Shown one piece after another: positions 25,163 through 33,573 of a stretch of 64,000 nt of DNA. Under the pieces are notes generated by a model. It saw nothing but the letters and a program-made list of their open reading frames with translations. It had not been told where the DNA came from and did not search any database. This stretch comes from Alkalibacter saccharofermentans DSM 14828 (GTDB lineage: Bacteria; Bacillota; Clostridia; Eubacteriales; Alkalibacteraceae). The position numbers and the translations under genes are program-made. Within the stretch, counting starts at the first letter, position 1. Each line of letters begins with the position of its first letter. The DNA lies in the NCBI RefSeq assembly GCF_900128885.1, contig NZ_FQTU01000001.1, positions 186,001 through 250,000 of the forward strand, read 5' to 3'.

Positions 25163-26539
25163 TTAAAAAAACAAATCTCTTTCCCCGTCTTCTATCCTAG
25201 CCAGCCTATCCAATGTAATTTCCCGCATTTTTTCGCTTGGCACTATTTGAATGTTCTTTTTTATTACATCTTCTCCAAGCCTTCTCAAATCTTCATCCGC
25301 ATAATCCATCAAATATTCTTTAAGGGTCAGCATTGCATTTGGATGGCATAAATTGTGGATATTGCCGCTTTTAGCTACCTGCATGAACCGATCTCCAGTT
25401 CGTCCCGCCCTGTAGCATGCGGTACAGTAGCTGGGTAAAAACCCTTGCCTTAATAGTGAATCAATAACATCGGCGGAAGGTCTTTTATCCGCCTTTTCAA
25501 ATTGATCCTCTACATTATCCTTGTCACTGTATCCTCCAACCTCAGTTCGCGAGCCTGAGCTAAGCTGTGAAACTCCCATTTGAATAAGCTCTTCTCTCAT
25601 TTTAGAGTTCTCTCTTGTTGAAAGGATTATCCCCGTATATGGAACAGCGCATCTCAATATGGCTACCAGTTTTTTAAAGTCCTCGTCATTAACCCCGTAA
25701 GGGAATTTTTCTGCAGCGACGCCTTTGGCTTTTTTTATCCTCGGCACTGAAATAGTGTGTGGACCTACTCCGTACTTTTCTTCAAGGTGATCCCTGTGCA
25801 TCAACAGCCCCAATGCCTCGAATTTATGGTCGTAAAGGCCAAATAGAGCTCCTATGCCTACATCGTCAACGCCACCCTCCATAGCCCTGTCCATGGCTGT
25901 AAGGTGGTAGAGATAGTCGGACTTAGGACCGGAAATATGATATTTTTTATAAGTATCCTCATGATAAGTCTCTTGAAACAAGATGTACGTTCCTATGCCC
26001 GCCTCTTTTAGCTTTTTGTAGTTTTCTACAGTAGTCGCCGCTATATTTACGTTGATTCTTCTGATGCTGCCGTTGTCCAGCTTGGTTTTATATATGACAT
26101 CCATTGCATGAAGTATGTAGTCAATAGGACAGTTCTCATCATCTTCTCCTGCTTCCAGAGCGATTCTCTTGTGACCCATATTCTCGATTATCCTTACTTC
26201 CTTTTCTATTTCCTCATCCCTTAGTTTTCTTCTTCCGAAATCATTTTCACATTTAAATCCACAGTATCCACACTGATTTACGCAGTGGTTTGAAACGTAA
26301 AGAGGGGCGAACATCACTATTCTGTTTCCGTAGATAGTTTCTTTTATATAATTTGCCGTGTTTTTCATCTCGTCTACGAGTTCATCGTCCTCGCATTGCA
26401 ACAGGCATGCGGTTTCCTCTATTGAAAGGGTCTGAAGCTTCCTTGATTTATCTAGAATCCTTAAGATATCCTCCCTTGAAGCTTTTTTGCCCTCTTCAAG
26501 GAGTGTGTGGATTTTCAGGTCATCTATAAATTTTTTCAT
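25163..26539 (-). CDS. hydG: [FeFe]-hydrogenase H-cluster radical SAM maturase
   Basis: Radical SAM tyrosine lyase that splits tyrosine to give the CO and CN ligands of the hydrogenase H-cluster. The 458-residue protein has the radical SAM cluster motif C86-x3-C90-x2-C93 (CVNQCGYC) and the HydG-specific auxiliary-cluster motif CTAC followed by LCHPNA near residue 400. Its length matches the family. It is the last gene of the operon aspA-hydF-regulator-hydG. ThiH is related but lacks the C-terminal Cys motif. ATG follows CGGAGGAAAATT. Confidence 0.95.
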   Translation of the reverse strand: MKKFIDDLKIHTLLEEGKKASREDILRILDKSRKLQTLSIEETACLLQCEDDELVDEMKNTANYIKETIYGNRIVMFAPLYVSNHCVNQCGYCGFKCENDFGRRKLRDEEIEKEVRIIENMGHKRIALEAGEDDENCPIDYILHAMDVIYKTKLDNGSIRRINVNIAATTVENYKKLKEAGIGTYILFQETYHEDTYKKYHISGPKSDYLYHLTAMDRAMEGGVDDVGIGALFGLYDHKFEALGLLMHRDHLEEKYGVGPHTISVPRIKKAKGVAAEKFPYGVNDEDFKKLVAILRCAVPYTGIILSTRENSKMREELIQMGVSQLSSGSRTEVGGYSDKDNVEDQFEKADKRPSADVIDSLLRQGFLPSYCTACYRAGRTGDRFMQVAKSGNIHNLCHPNAMLTLKEYLMDYADEDLRRLGEDVIKKNIQIVPSEKMREITLDRLARIEDGERDLFF

Positions 26540-26552
26540 AATTTTCCTCCGA

Positions 26553-26807
26553 TTAATATGTTTTTTTGGACAATGCGCTTTTTACGCTAACTCCATTTAA
26601 TACTCCAAGTTTTCCCGTCAAGCTTCCGATATCGTCTGTTGTTCCATCTACGACTATCGATATCACATTTACATCCCGTCCATTGGGGTGGGGAATTCCC
26701 ATTCTTCCGGCAATGACTCCGGCATGAACATGGAGTATGTCGTTTATTTTATCCACCTGTTGTGAATCTTCTATAACAATGCCTACAACTCCGATTCTGT
26801 TATTCAT
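26553..26807 (-). CDS. TM1266 family iron-only hydrogenase system regulator (ACT-like)
   Basis: An 84-residue ACT/ferredoxin-like-fold protein (RIGVVGIVIEDSQQVDKIN, HVHAGVIAGRMGIPH, VIVVDGTTDDIGSLTGKLG-type sequence). It belongs to the TM1266 putative regulator family that occurs inside hydrogenase maturation operons. It lies three bases after hydF and 13 bases before hydG. No DNA-binding motif is visible, so the regulatory role is family annotation only. Confidence 0.88.
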   Translation of the reverse strand: MNNRIGVVGIVIEDSQQVDKINDILHVHAGVIAGRMGIPHPNGRDVNVISIVVDGTTDDIGSLTGKLGVLNGVSVKSALSKKTY

Positions 26808-26810
26808 AAA

Positions 26811-28049
26811 TCACGCCTCCTTTTCCCATATCATCTTGGCAAGGGGGAAGGGCTCAAGTGCCCTGTCTAGAATGCCGTGAACGTATGCGATTAATACTCC
26901 GTAGTTGACTATGGGAACCTCAAAGCCGTCTGCCGAGTCTATTCTATGTCCCATCGCCCTGTGGTTTAGCATGCAGCCTCCACAGTGAACGATCAGCCCA
27001 TACTGCTCTACGTCTTTTGTAAATTCCACTCCTGATACATGATGAAATTCCAGGTCTTTCCCCGTCATCTGTCTAAGCCACCTTGGAATCTTTACAGTGC
27101 CAATGTCATCCGTCTGACGGTGGTGGGTACATCCTTCAGCTATCAATATCTTATCTCCGTCCTCAAGATCATCGATTTTTCTAGCTCCCTTCACCAAAAC
27201 ATTCAAATCCCCCTTGTGTCTTGCAAAGAGTATGGAAAATGAAGTCATAAGAATATCGTCAGGGGTATCGGCGCTGACCTTTAAAAAAGCCTGTGAATCT
27301 GTAACTACCATTTTGGGCTTGGTTCCAAGCTTATTAAGCGTATCTCTTAGTTCGTGCTCTTTGGTCACTATAGCCATGGCATCGCTTTCCAGGATGTCTC
27401 TGATGGTCTGCTGCTGCGGCAATATCAACCTTCCTTTTGGCGCGGCCTTGTCGATGGGGGTAACCAATACTACGAAGTCTCCCGGTGAGATAAGATCGCC
27501 AATTATTTTGAACTTGTCTTCATCCTCAGGCGCTAGCTTTCCGATAAAGTTTTTAAGCTCCTCTATCCCTTGCTTTTTTAAGGCCGAAACGCTGTGTAGC
27601 TTCATACCTATAGATTTTTCTATATTTTTCTTAATAGTTGAATGATCATCCACTAAATCATTTTTATTTAATACCGGGACTACAGGTATTTTTCTATTTT
27701 TAATTTTCTCCACAAGGTTCACTTCGAAAGAAAAATCTGCTTCTTCGCTGCATTCAAATACCACGACTGCAATATCCGTCTTGTTCAGTACTTCAAGGGT
27801 CTTTTCTTCTCTAAGCGTTCCAAGTTCTCCTTCATCGCACAATCCTGCTGTGTCTATCATGGTAACCGGACCGATAGGCAAAAGTTCCATGGACTTGTAG
27901 ACAGGATCTGTGGTGGTTCCTCTAACCTTGGATACTATGGCCAGATTTTGATTTGTAACCGCATTTATAAGACTTGATTTTCCTGCATTTGTCTTGCCAA
28001 AAAACGCTATATGAACGCGGTTCGCCTTTGGGGTGCTGTTTAAGCTCAT
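26811..28049 (-). CDS. hydF: [FeFe]-hydrogenase H-cluster maturation GTPase
   Basis: Scaffold GTPase that assembles the 2Fe subcluster and delivers it to the hydrogenase, 412 residues. GTPase motifs: GKTNAGKSS (residues 16-24), TTTDPV, DTAG and NKND. A central dimerisation domain follows, and the C-terminal cluster domain has HHRQ near residue 310 and HCGGC (Cys356-Cys359), the known Fe-S ligands. Its start ATG overlaps the aspA stop (ATGA), showing coupling. Confidence 0.95.
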   Translation of the reverse strand: MSLNSTPKANRVHIAFFGKTNAGKSSLINAVTNQNLAIVSKVRGTTTDPVYKSMELLPIGPVTMIDTAGLCDEGELGTLREEKTLEVLNKTDIAVVVFECSEEADFSFEVNLVEKIKNRKIPVVPVLNKNDLVDDHSTIKKNIEKSIGMKLHSVSALKKQGIEELKNFIGKLAPEDEDKFKIIGDLISPGDFVVLVTPIDKAAPKGRLILPQQQTIRDILESDAMAIVTKEHELRDTLNKLGTKPKMVVTDSQAFLKVSADTPDDILMTSFSILFARHKGDLNVLVKGARKIDDLEDGDKILIAEGCTHHRQTDDIGTVKIPRWLRQMTGKDLEFHHVSGVEFTKDVEQYGLIVHCGGCMLNHRAMGHRIDSADGFEVPIVNYGVLIAYVHGILDRALEPFPLAKMIWEKEA

Positions 28050-29446
28050 TTTTTGCTCCTTCCCGGATTTGTTATCCTGTAACCGTCAAATAATTTTTCT
28101 ACTTGATCTTCAGGCAAGATACCTTCAGCAGTCAGATAATCCTTTATTGTGATATCTGATTCGAAAGCCTCTATTGCTATCTCCGATGCCTTTTCATACC
28201 CTAAAATGTCAATCAATACTGCCGACAGGGAAGTGGACCTTTCCAGGTATTCCCTGCATCTTTCTTCGTCAGCCTCCAGAGTCCTTATGCACAGCTTATC
28301 AAACTTCTCTACAGCCTTTATCAGAAGCTCAAAAGATTCAAGTATGGAGTGGGCTATCAACGGTGAAAATGCGTTGAGCTCCAGCTGACCTGCGCCTGCT
28401 GCCATGGTTATGGCAAGGTCGTTTGAAATCACTTTATAAGACACCTGCAAAACCATCTCGCAGATTACAGGGTTCACCTTTCCAGGCATAATTGTGGAGC
28501 CCTGTTGCAATGCCTTCATCTTGATTTCTCCCAAACCGCCTTTGGGACCTGAAGCCATAAGCCTCAAATCGTTTGATATTTTTATTAAATTAGCGGCACA
28601 AGCTTTCAATAGACCGCTAGCTTCAACAAAAACATCCATGTTCTGGGTAGTGTCTACCAATAAATCACTTCTGGAAAGTCCGTAACCCGTTTCATTTTTT
28701 ATTTCTTCTGTGATTCGGTATATGTACTCCAATGAAGCATTAAGCCCAGTTCCTATAGCTGTCCCGCCCAGGTTTGTTTCTCTGAGCCGTTCCTCAACTT
28801 TATATATGCGCCATCTATCTCTCGATATGGCTCTTGCATAAGCGCCGAATTCCTGCCCTAAAGTGATGGGGAGGGCATCCATAAGCTGGGTTCTTCCAAG
28901 CTTTAGGACTGTTGCAAATTCCTCTTCCTTTTTCTGAAGGCTTGATTGAAGCTCTGCAAGGCGTTCTGCCAAAAGCCTGGTTTTTTCTATGCAGGCTATT
29001 CTCATTGCAGTGGGGAATACGTCGTTTGTGCTTTGGCTTAAATTAACGTCGTCAAGAGGGTTAATAATGCCGTATTCGCCTTTGGTTCCTCCGAGGCTTT
29101 CGATAGCTAAATTTGCGATTACTTCATTCACGTTCATATTTAGAGAAGTTCCTGCACCGCCCTGAAGGGGATGAACTATAAACTCGTCATCATAATCTCC
29201 GGAAAGTATTCCATCACAGCTTTTTATTATGGCTTCAGCCTTATCTTTACCCAGATACCCTAGGATCTTGTTAACCTTCGCAGATGCTTTTTTGATCCTG
29301 ACAATGCTTCGTATCAATGATATGTTTGACTTTTCCTCCGTTAAGGCGAAGTTTTTATATGCTCTAAAAGAATTTATGCCATAGTAGGCAGCATTATTGA
29401 TTTCTGCTTCACCTAGAGAATCTTTTTCTATTCGGTAATCATTCAT
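28046..29446 (-). CDS. aspA: Aspartate ammonia-lyase
   Basis: Fumarase/aspartase superfamily enzyme converting aspartate to fumarate and ammonia, 466 residues. Seen: the substrate-binding segment LQGGAGTSLNMNVNEVIAN, SQSTNDVFPTAM, and the catalytic loop QGSTIMPGKVNPVICEMV. The aspartase reading (not fumarase) rests on the GTS/GST loop types and on context. It heads the hydF/hydG operon with a four-base overlap to hydF. Family knowledge: aspartase genes recur beside hyd maturases in anaerobes; why is not settled. Confidence 0.9.
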   Translation of the reverse strand: MNDYRIEKDSLGEAEINNAAYYGINSFRAYKNFALTEEKSNISLIRSIVRIKKASAKVNKILGYLGKDKAEAIIKSCDGILSGDYDDEFIVHPLQGGAGTSLNMNVNEVIANLAIESLGGTKGEYGIINPLDDVNLSQSTNDVFPTAMRIACIEKTRLLAERLAELQSSLQKKEEEFATVLKLGRTQLMDALPITLGQEFGAYARAISRDRWRIYKVEERLRETNLGGTAIGTGLNASLEYIYRITEEIKNETGYGLSRSDLLVDTTQNMDVFVEASGLLKACAANLIKISNDLRLMASGPKGGLGEIKMKALQQGSTIMPGKVNPVICEMVLQVSYKVISNDLAITMAAGAGQLELNAFSPLIAHSILESFELLIKAVEKFDKLCIRTLEADEERCREYLERSTSLSAVLIDILGYEKASEIAIEAFESDITIKDYLTAEGILPEDQVEKLFDGYRITNPGRSKK

Positions 29447-29681
29447 ATTATCTGCATCCTTTTTTAATATTCAAAACAATAAAATAAAACCTTGTCTCAA
29501 CTGAAACAAGGCATAAAAATACAAATATTCATGCCAACCCTTCTTTTTTATAGTCAGGTCAACGTATCTTATCGTTTATTTTTACCATCCTTGCTCTCAG
29601 AATCAATCCTTGAGTTTAGATATTGTTATATAATTAACTATTAGGATATACTCTATTTGTGTTCTTGTCAAGATATTTTGT
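29447..29681. other. Intergenic leader between hyd operon and deoR
   Basis: Apart from a hairpin at 29490-29511 and the plus-strand promoter beginning at 29682, I see no gene here. The hairpin, CCTTGT at 29490-29495 with ACAAGG at 29506-29511, is followed on the minus strand by a T-rich run and lies 44 bases upstream of aspA, so it could act as an attenuator of the hyd operon. No clear minus-strand promoter was found. Confidence 0.5.
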
Positions 29682-29710
29682 TTGACCGCTTATTTTAATA
29701 ATGATATAAT
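29682..29710 (+). promoter_or_regulatory. Promoter of the deoR-type/fruK operon
   Basis: TTGACC at 29682-29687, 17-base spacer, TATAAT at 29705-29710, 64 bases before the regulator start codon. Confidence 0.8.
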
Positions 29711-29773
29711 CATAATCAGTCATATGTATTCATTATCAGCCACAAACAATCGTATTTGAGAAGGGGAATAAAT

Positions 29774-30550
29774 ATGTTTACCGAGGAGCGTCAAGAAAAG
29801 ATTTTTATAAAACTTCAGGTTGAAAAGCGAATAAGCATAGGCGACATAACATCTGAATTTGAAGTATCCGATTCCACTGCAAGACGGGATTTGCAGGAAA
29901 TGGAGCGCAGGGGACTATTGGCCAGGACTCATGGAGGAGCAGTAATCTTGAAAAGAGCAAGCTATGAGCCGAATATCGCAGCTAAAGAAACTGAAAATCC
30001 TGAAAGCAAAAAATCGATTGGCAGGTTGGCATCAGGGTATATTCATACTGACGAAACTATATTTTTAGATTCGGGCTCAACTACCTTGGAGATAGCTAGG
30101 GCAATAATGGACAAACAGGTTAAGATAATTACAAATTCCATTCAGATAGCCTGGGAATTGTCTTTCTCTGATACAGTTGAGTTGGTCATGCTGGGGGGAG
30201 AGCTTAGAAAAAGCACCAAAAGCATAACCGGAGCCATAGCTTTAGACAGCATCGTCAAACTGCATGTGGATAAGGCTTTTGTAGGCGCCAACGGAATCGA
30301 TCTTAATGCAGGTTTCACCACGCCCAACATAGGTGAGGGAAAGATCAAGGAAATAATGCTTAAAAATTCGAAAAATAAGTTCATCGTCGCAGATTCAGAC
30401 AAATTTGATCAAGTGTTCGGATACTCATTTGCTTCCTTGGACGTTGCGGATTACCTGCTTACCGATAATAATATTGATAAAGAAGTTCATATTAAATATA
30501 AAAACGCTGGATGCGATATTATAAATGAAAATAGGGAGTGTTTAAAATGA
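29774..30550 (+). CDS. DeoR/GlpR family sugar-phosphate repressor, FruR-like
   Basis: A 258-residue repressor: N-terminal DeoR helix-turn-helix (TEERQEKIFIKLQ, then ISIGDITSEFEVSDSTARRD, residues 1-55) and a C-terminal sugar-phosphate-sensing domain (about 75-250) with FLDSGSTTLEIAR, VMLGGELRKSTKS and FVGANGID. The start at 29774 follows AAGGGGAATAA. Its stop overlaps the start of the 1-phosphofructokinase gene, so it probably senses fructose 1-phosphate or a related sugar phosphate and controls its own operon (inference). Confidence 0.9.
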   Translation: MFTEERQEKIFIKLQVEKRISIGDITSEFEVSDSTARRDLQEMERRGLLARTHGGAVILKRASYEPNIAAKETENPESKKSIGRLASGYIHTDETIFLDSGSTTLEIARAIMDKQVKIITNSIQIAWELSFSDTVELVMLGGELRKSTKSITGAIALDSIVKLHVDKAFVGANGIDLNAGFTTPNIGEGKIKEIMLKNSKNKFIVADSDKFDQVFGYSFASLDVADYLLTDNNIDKEVHIKYKNAGCDIINENRECLK

Positions 30551-31473
30551 TAATAACAGTTACTTTAAATCCGGCTGTTGATCACAGCATTGAAGTGGAT
30601 GGATTCAAACCTGGATTAGTCAACAAGGCTTCTAAAACCTATAAAAAAGCTGGCGGCAAGGGAATCAACGTCTCCAAAACCATAAGCTATGCCGGTGGCA
30701 AAACAACCGCAACAGGATTTCTTGGGGGCAATACAGGAGAATGGATATCAAGGGAACTAAAAAATGCAGGTATAATTGATAAATTTATATTTACAGACAA
30801 AAGCACCCGGACAAACATTAAAATCGTAGACACTGCAACTGAAGAAGTAACTGATATAAATGAAAAGGGGGATGAGCTTGATTCCATGTACTTGGACTCA
30901 TTGGAATCAAGTCTTTATTCCATGATTAATGTGGGGGATATGGTCGTTCTTTCCGGAAGTCTTCCCGGGGGCATGTCAGAAAGCGTTTACGAGACAATGA
31001 TATTAAAGAGCAGGGAAAAAGGAGCAAAGGTAGTTCTGGATGCGACACAGGAGGCCTTAAAGCTTGCACTAAGGGCGAAACCTTTTATGATAAAGCCAAA
31101 CATACACGAGCTCGAAGAGATATTTGACAATCCCTTGGATTCTATTGAAAGCATCAAGGAAGCATGCTATAAGTTTATAGATAGTGGTGTCAATGTAGTG
31201 CTATTGTCTATGGGTGGAGAGGGCGCCCTTTTAGTAACCCGTGACTTCGTTAAAAAAATAGACGGAATAAAGGTAAAGGTTAAAAATACCGTAGGTGCCG
31301 GTGATTCCATGGTCGGTTCATTTGTATATAAATACGAACAGACAGGAAATCTGGAAGAAGCATTTAAGTATGCGGTAGCTACTGCAACTGTTCACGTGGG
31401 TGAAGGTACTACCTTGGGTAATTTGGATTTGATAAAGGGCTATCTAGATCAAATAACGGTTTACTCTGTCTAA
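30547..31473 (+). CDS. fruK: 1-phosphofructokinase (PfkB family)
   Basis: Phosphorylates fructose 1-phosphate to fructose 1,6-bisphosphate in the cytosol. The 308-residue PfkB protein has the N-terminal TLNPAVDHSIEVDGF, the GGKGINVSKT substrate motif, LSGSLPGGMSESVYETMI, and the ATP/anion-hole motif TVGAGDSMVGSF near residue 250 with the catalytic Asp. Tagatose-6-phosphate kinase is the closest alternative. It is coupled to the upstream DeoR-type gene (ATGA). A fructose PTS gene, normally next in fru operons, is absent here. Confidence 0.87.
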   Translation: MIITVTLNPAVDHSIEVDGFKPGLVNKASKTYKKAGGKGINVSKTISYAGGKTTATGFLGGNTGEWISRELKNAGIIDKFIFTDKSTRTNIKIVDTATEEVTDINEKGDELDSMYLDSLESSLYSMINVGDMVVLSGSLPGGMSESVYETMILKSREKGAKVVLDATQEALKLALRAKPFMIKPNIHELEEIFDNPLDSIESIKEACYKFIDSGVNVVLLSMGGEGALLVTRDFVKKIDGIKVKVKNTVGAGDSMVGSFVYKYEQTGNLEEAFKYAVATATVHVGEGTTLGNLDLIKGYLDQITVYSV

Positions 31474-31561
31474 TGGATTGATAGGATAACCGATATATGT
31501 TAAAATAAAGGTGACAAAAAAGAGTCTGGCAAAACAAGTATGAACAAGGCGGGTGATTTAT

Positions 31562-31795
31562 ATGCTTAAAATGTGCGTATTGGAAGAGAGCAAAATTTGT
31601 GACGATTGTGCAAAATGCAAGGTTTGCGATCTTGACGTAATGAAGATATGCGATGACTGTATGGATTGCCTCATCGGAACAGATGAAGACTACATGTTCG
31701 TTGAAATAGACGGTCTGCCTGATATAGACGACACCGTTGAGTTTGAGCAGGAAAAGAAACACAAATTTGAAAGATGGATGCATAGAGAACATTAA
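31562..31795 (+). CDS. Small cysteine-rich protein, unknown
   Basis: A 77-residue acidic protein with two closely similar Cys clusters: CDDCAKCKVC (residues about 13-22) and CDDCMDC (about 30-36), eight Cys in all counting CVLE near the start. The C-terminus is charged (FEQEKKHKFERWMHREH). The clusters suggest a small metal- or Fe-S-binding protein. I do not recognise the family. ATG at 31562 follows AAGGCGGGTGAT. It stands alone between fruK and a strong hairpin. Confidence 0.7.
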   Translation: MLKMCVLEESKICDDCAKCKVCDLDVMKICDDCMDCLIGTDEDYMFVEIDGLPDIDDTVEFEQEKKHKFERWMHREH

Positions 31796-31838
31796 AATCA
31801 GCCGGTTGTTATGTATGACTCATAACAACCGGCTGATT
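31796..31838. terminator. Long perfect hairpin, likely bidirectional terminator
   Basis: Perfect 18-bp stem (31796-31813 with 31821-31838) and a seven-base loop between converging genes. T tracts on either side are short, so termination would rely on the stem's strength. Confidence 0.65.
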
Positions 31839-31859
31839 AATTCTAACGATTTCATCTTT

Positions 31860-32942
31860 TCAGCTGTCATCCCTTAATTTTATCATTTTAGCCGCTTTGC
31901 GCCTTTGTTCGTCGCTGATTTCCGCATAATGCTTCTTGGTCGTATTTACGTCCTTATGTCCCAAAACATCTGCCACCAAGTAAATATCTCCGCTTTCTCT
32001 GTAAAGGTTTGTTCCAAATGTACTCCTTAGCTTGTGAGGAGATATATTCTTCAGGGGAGCTATTATCTCGGTATATTTTTTGATCAGCTTCTGCACGGCG
32101 CTAACTCCAATTCTCTTTTTCTGCAAGGACAAAAACATAGCGCTTTCATGTCCAGGGTAGGGGGTAATGGAATTTCTTATCTCAAGATAATCAAGAAGCA
32201 CTCTAGCCACTTCATCGCTGAAGTATAAAACTACCTGATTTCCGCCTTTTCGAGTTATTACAAAACTGTTGTTGTTGAAATCAAAGTGATTAATGTCAAG
32301 TCCCACAAACTCGCTAACACGAATGCCGGTACCTAAAAGCAGAGTGATCATTGCCATGTCCCGTTCCTTGTTGATTTGATGGTACTTCTTTTGATCCTTG
32401 GTAAGATGTTGAGCATTCTCTATAATATCCAAGAGTTTTGCAACTTCGTCAACCTCAAGGCGCACGATGGGCTTTTCACGAATCTTTGGTATGTCAACGA
32501 GAAGTGCCGGGTTTTTTTTGATTATCTCCTTTTTATAAAAATACTTGTAGAAAGTCCTTAATGTAGAGAGCTTTCTTGCTTTGCCCGTATTGCTGTTTGT
32601 ATAGGTTACGAACTCATCCGAATTTTTATAGTGGGGAAGAGAGTAGAAGGACAAATACTCCATGAATTTTTCAATTTGGATAGGAGAGAGGTTTTCTACT
32701 TCTTCTATGATGATTTCCTTCATGGATTTCTTTTCGCCGGGATCAAAGACCTCTTCAGTCAAATAGTGAAAGAAGCTCCTTAGATCAAAGGCATAGGCGA
32801 TTCTGGTTTTAATGGAAGTGGTTGGTTCGATTCCACGAAAAAACGTCTCGCAAAATACCGGCATTTGATTGACGAGCTCACGTAGCTTTAAAGTAAGACG
32901 CATGTTTTCTTCTTTTTGAAAAGTTTCTTTTTTATCCGACAT
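31860..32942 (-). CDS. Tyrosine recombinase, XerC/XerD-like, catalytically complete
   Basis: Site-specific recombinase of 360 residues with a SAM-like core-binding domain (about 20-135) and catalytic domain (about 160-350). The active-site set is complete: Arg208 (GTGIRVSEF), a beta-hairpin Lys (TRKGG), His303 and Arg306 (HKLR), His329 (LGH) and nucleophile Tyr339 (KKHYAEI). It is longer than housekeeping XerC/D (about 300), with an N-terminal extension. The start ATG follows GAAAGGATCTG. It is separated from a degenerate paralogue by 630 bases of repeats. Its target site is unknown. Confidence 0.9.
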   Translation of the reverse strand: MSDKKETFQKEENMRLTLKLRELVNQMPVFCETFFRGIEPTTSIKTRIAYAFDLRSFFHYLTEEVFDPGEKKSMKEIIIEEVENLSPIQIEKFMEYLSFYSLPHYKNSDEFVTYTNSNTGKARKLSTLRTFYKYFYKKEIIKKNPALLVDIPKIREKPIVRLEVDEVAKLLDIIENAQHLTKDQKKYHQINKERDMAMITLLLGTGIRVSEFVGLDINHFDFNNNSFVITRKGGNQVVLYFSDEVARVLLDYLEIRNSITPYPGHESAMFLSLQKKRIGVSAVQKLIKKYTEIIAPLKNISPHKLRSTFGTNLYRESGDIYLVADVLGHKDVNTTKKHYAEISDEQRRKAAKMIKLRDDS

Positions 32943-33086
32943 CGAGAACAGATCCTTTCAGATTAAATTGTGACACTGCCCTTAAAAGGCAATGAGGCAA
33001 TTATTTGTAGCAAACCGCAATTCAATAGTATCACAACTTTCCGTTAAACACAAGTTTAAGGTACAGTAAGCAAAGAAATGCACAGA

Positions 33087-33141
33087 ACCTAATGATTATC
33101 TCAAGCAATTTATTGAATTGATGATAATTATTAGGTTCTGT
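33087..33141. repeat. 55-bp palindromic repeat, copy A
   Basis: Stem of CCTAATGATTATC against GATAATTATTAGG with one mismatch, around a 29-base centre that is itself partly palindromic (CAATT...AATTG). 53 of 55 bases match copy B. Confidence 0.75.
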
Positions 33142-33300
33142 ATATGGCGCAGCCATGATGAAAACTTTTTTGAAGTAAAAGTTTGAATACATCCCTTTGC
33201 TTATTTGCTTATTTGTATTAAAGAATTAATAAAATTTAATATTCGGCGAAGCCTTCTATGAGAGTTTTTTCTATAAAAACTCGAATACTCTTTCTCTATA

Positions 33301-33355
33301 ACCTAATGATTATCTCAAGCAATTTGTTGAATTGATGATAATTATTAGATTCTGT
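33301..33355. repeat. 55-bp palindromic repeat, copy B
   Basis: Direct copy of the unit at 33087, 214 bases downstream, differing at two positions; one difference (G to A in the right arm) weakens the stem by turning G-C into a mismatch-like pair. Confidence 0.75.
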
Positions 33356-33573
33356 GCATCCCTTTGCTTATTTGTATTTAAGAATTAAAGGACAACGCTT
33401 GCTTTATATAAGCTGGGTAGTTCAATTGATATTGGGCGAACTTTAACTATATGCGAGAATCACTTTCCACTTTTCCCTTTCCTGCTGTCTTCTTTAAATT
33501 TCACAGGTATTCGTATAAGGCCTTGTCAAAAAAAACGGCTTAAATCGCAAATATGGGCTTAGTTTTTTAAAGG

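Larger units (their letters stand above)
33068..33369. repeat. 302-bp element with terminal inverted repeats and internal duplications
   Basis: Left end 33068-33104 and right end 33333-33369 are imperfect inverted repeats of about 37 bp (outer bases AAGCAAAG and CTTTGCTT). A 55-bp palindromic unit occurs at 33087-33141 and 33301-33355 in direct orientation with two differences. Between them, a GGCG(C/A)AGCC unit carrying its own hairpin occurs twice (33143-33190, 33241-33289), and CATCCCTTTGCTTATTTG twice (33190-33207, 33358-33375). No coding capacity; it looks like a MITE-like or REP-like composite. Confidence 0.6.
32943..33573. other. Gene-free repeat region between two recombinase genes
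   Basis: No reading frame worth calling lies in these 631 bases. The centre (33068-33389) is a cluster of palindromic repeats described separately. A third, degenerate copy of the GGCG-type repeat may lie at 33429-33459 (TATTGGGCGAA then ATGCGAGAA). The remainder is A/T-rich with no other structure I can support. Confidence 0.6.

Noticed and set aside
32943..33573. CRISPR array between the recombinases
   Set aside because: Repeats are few, of unequal spacing and composite; there is no regular repeat-spacer pattern and no cas gene in the window.
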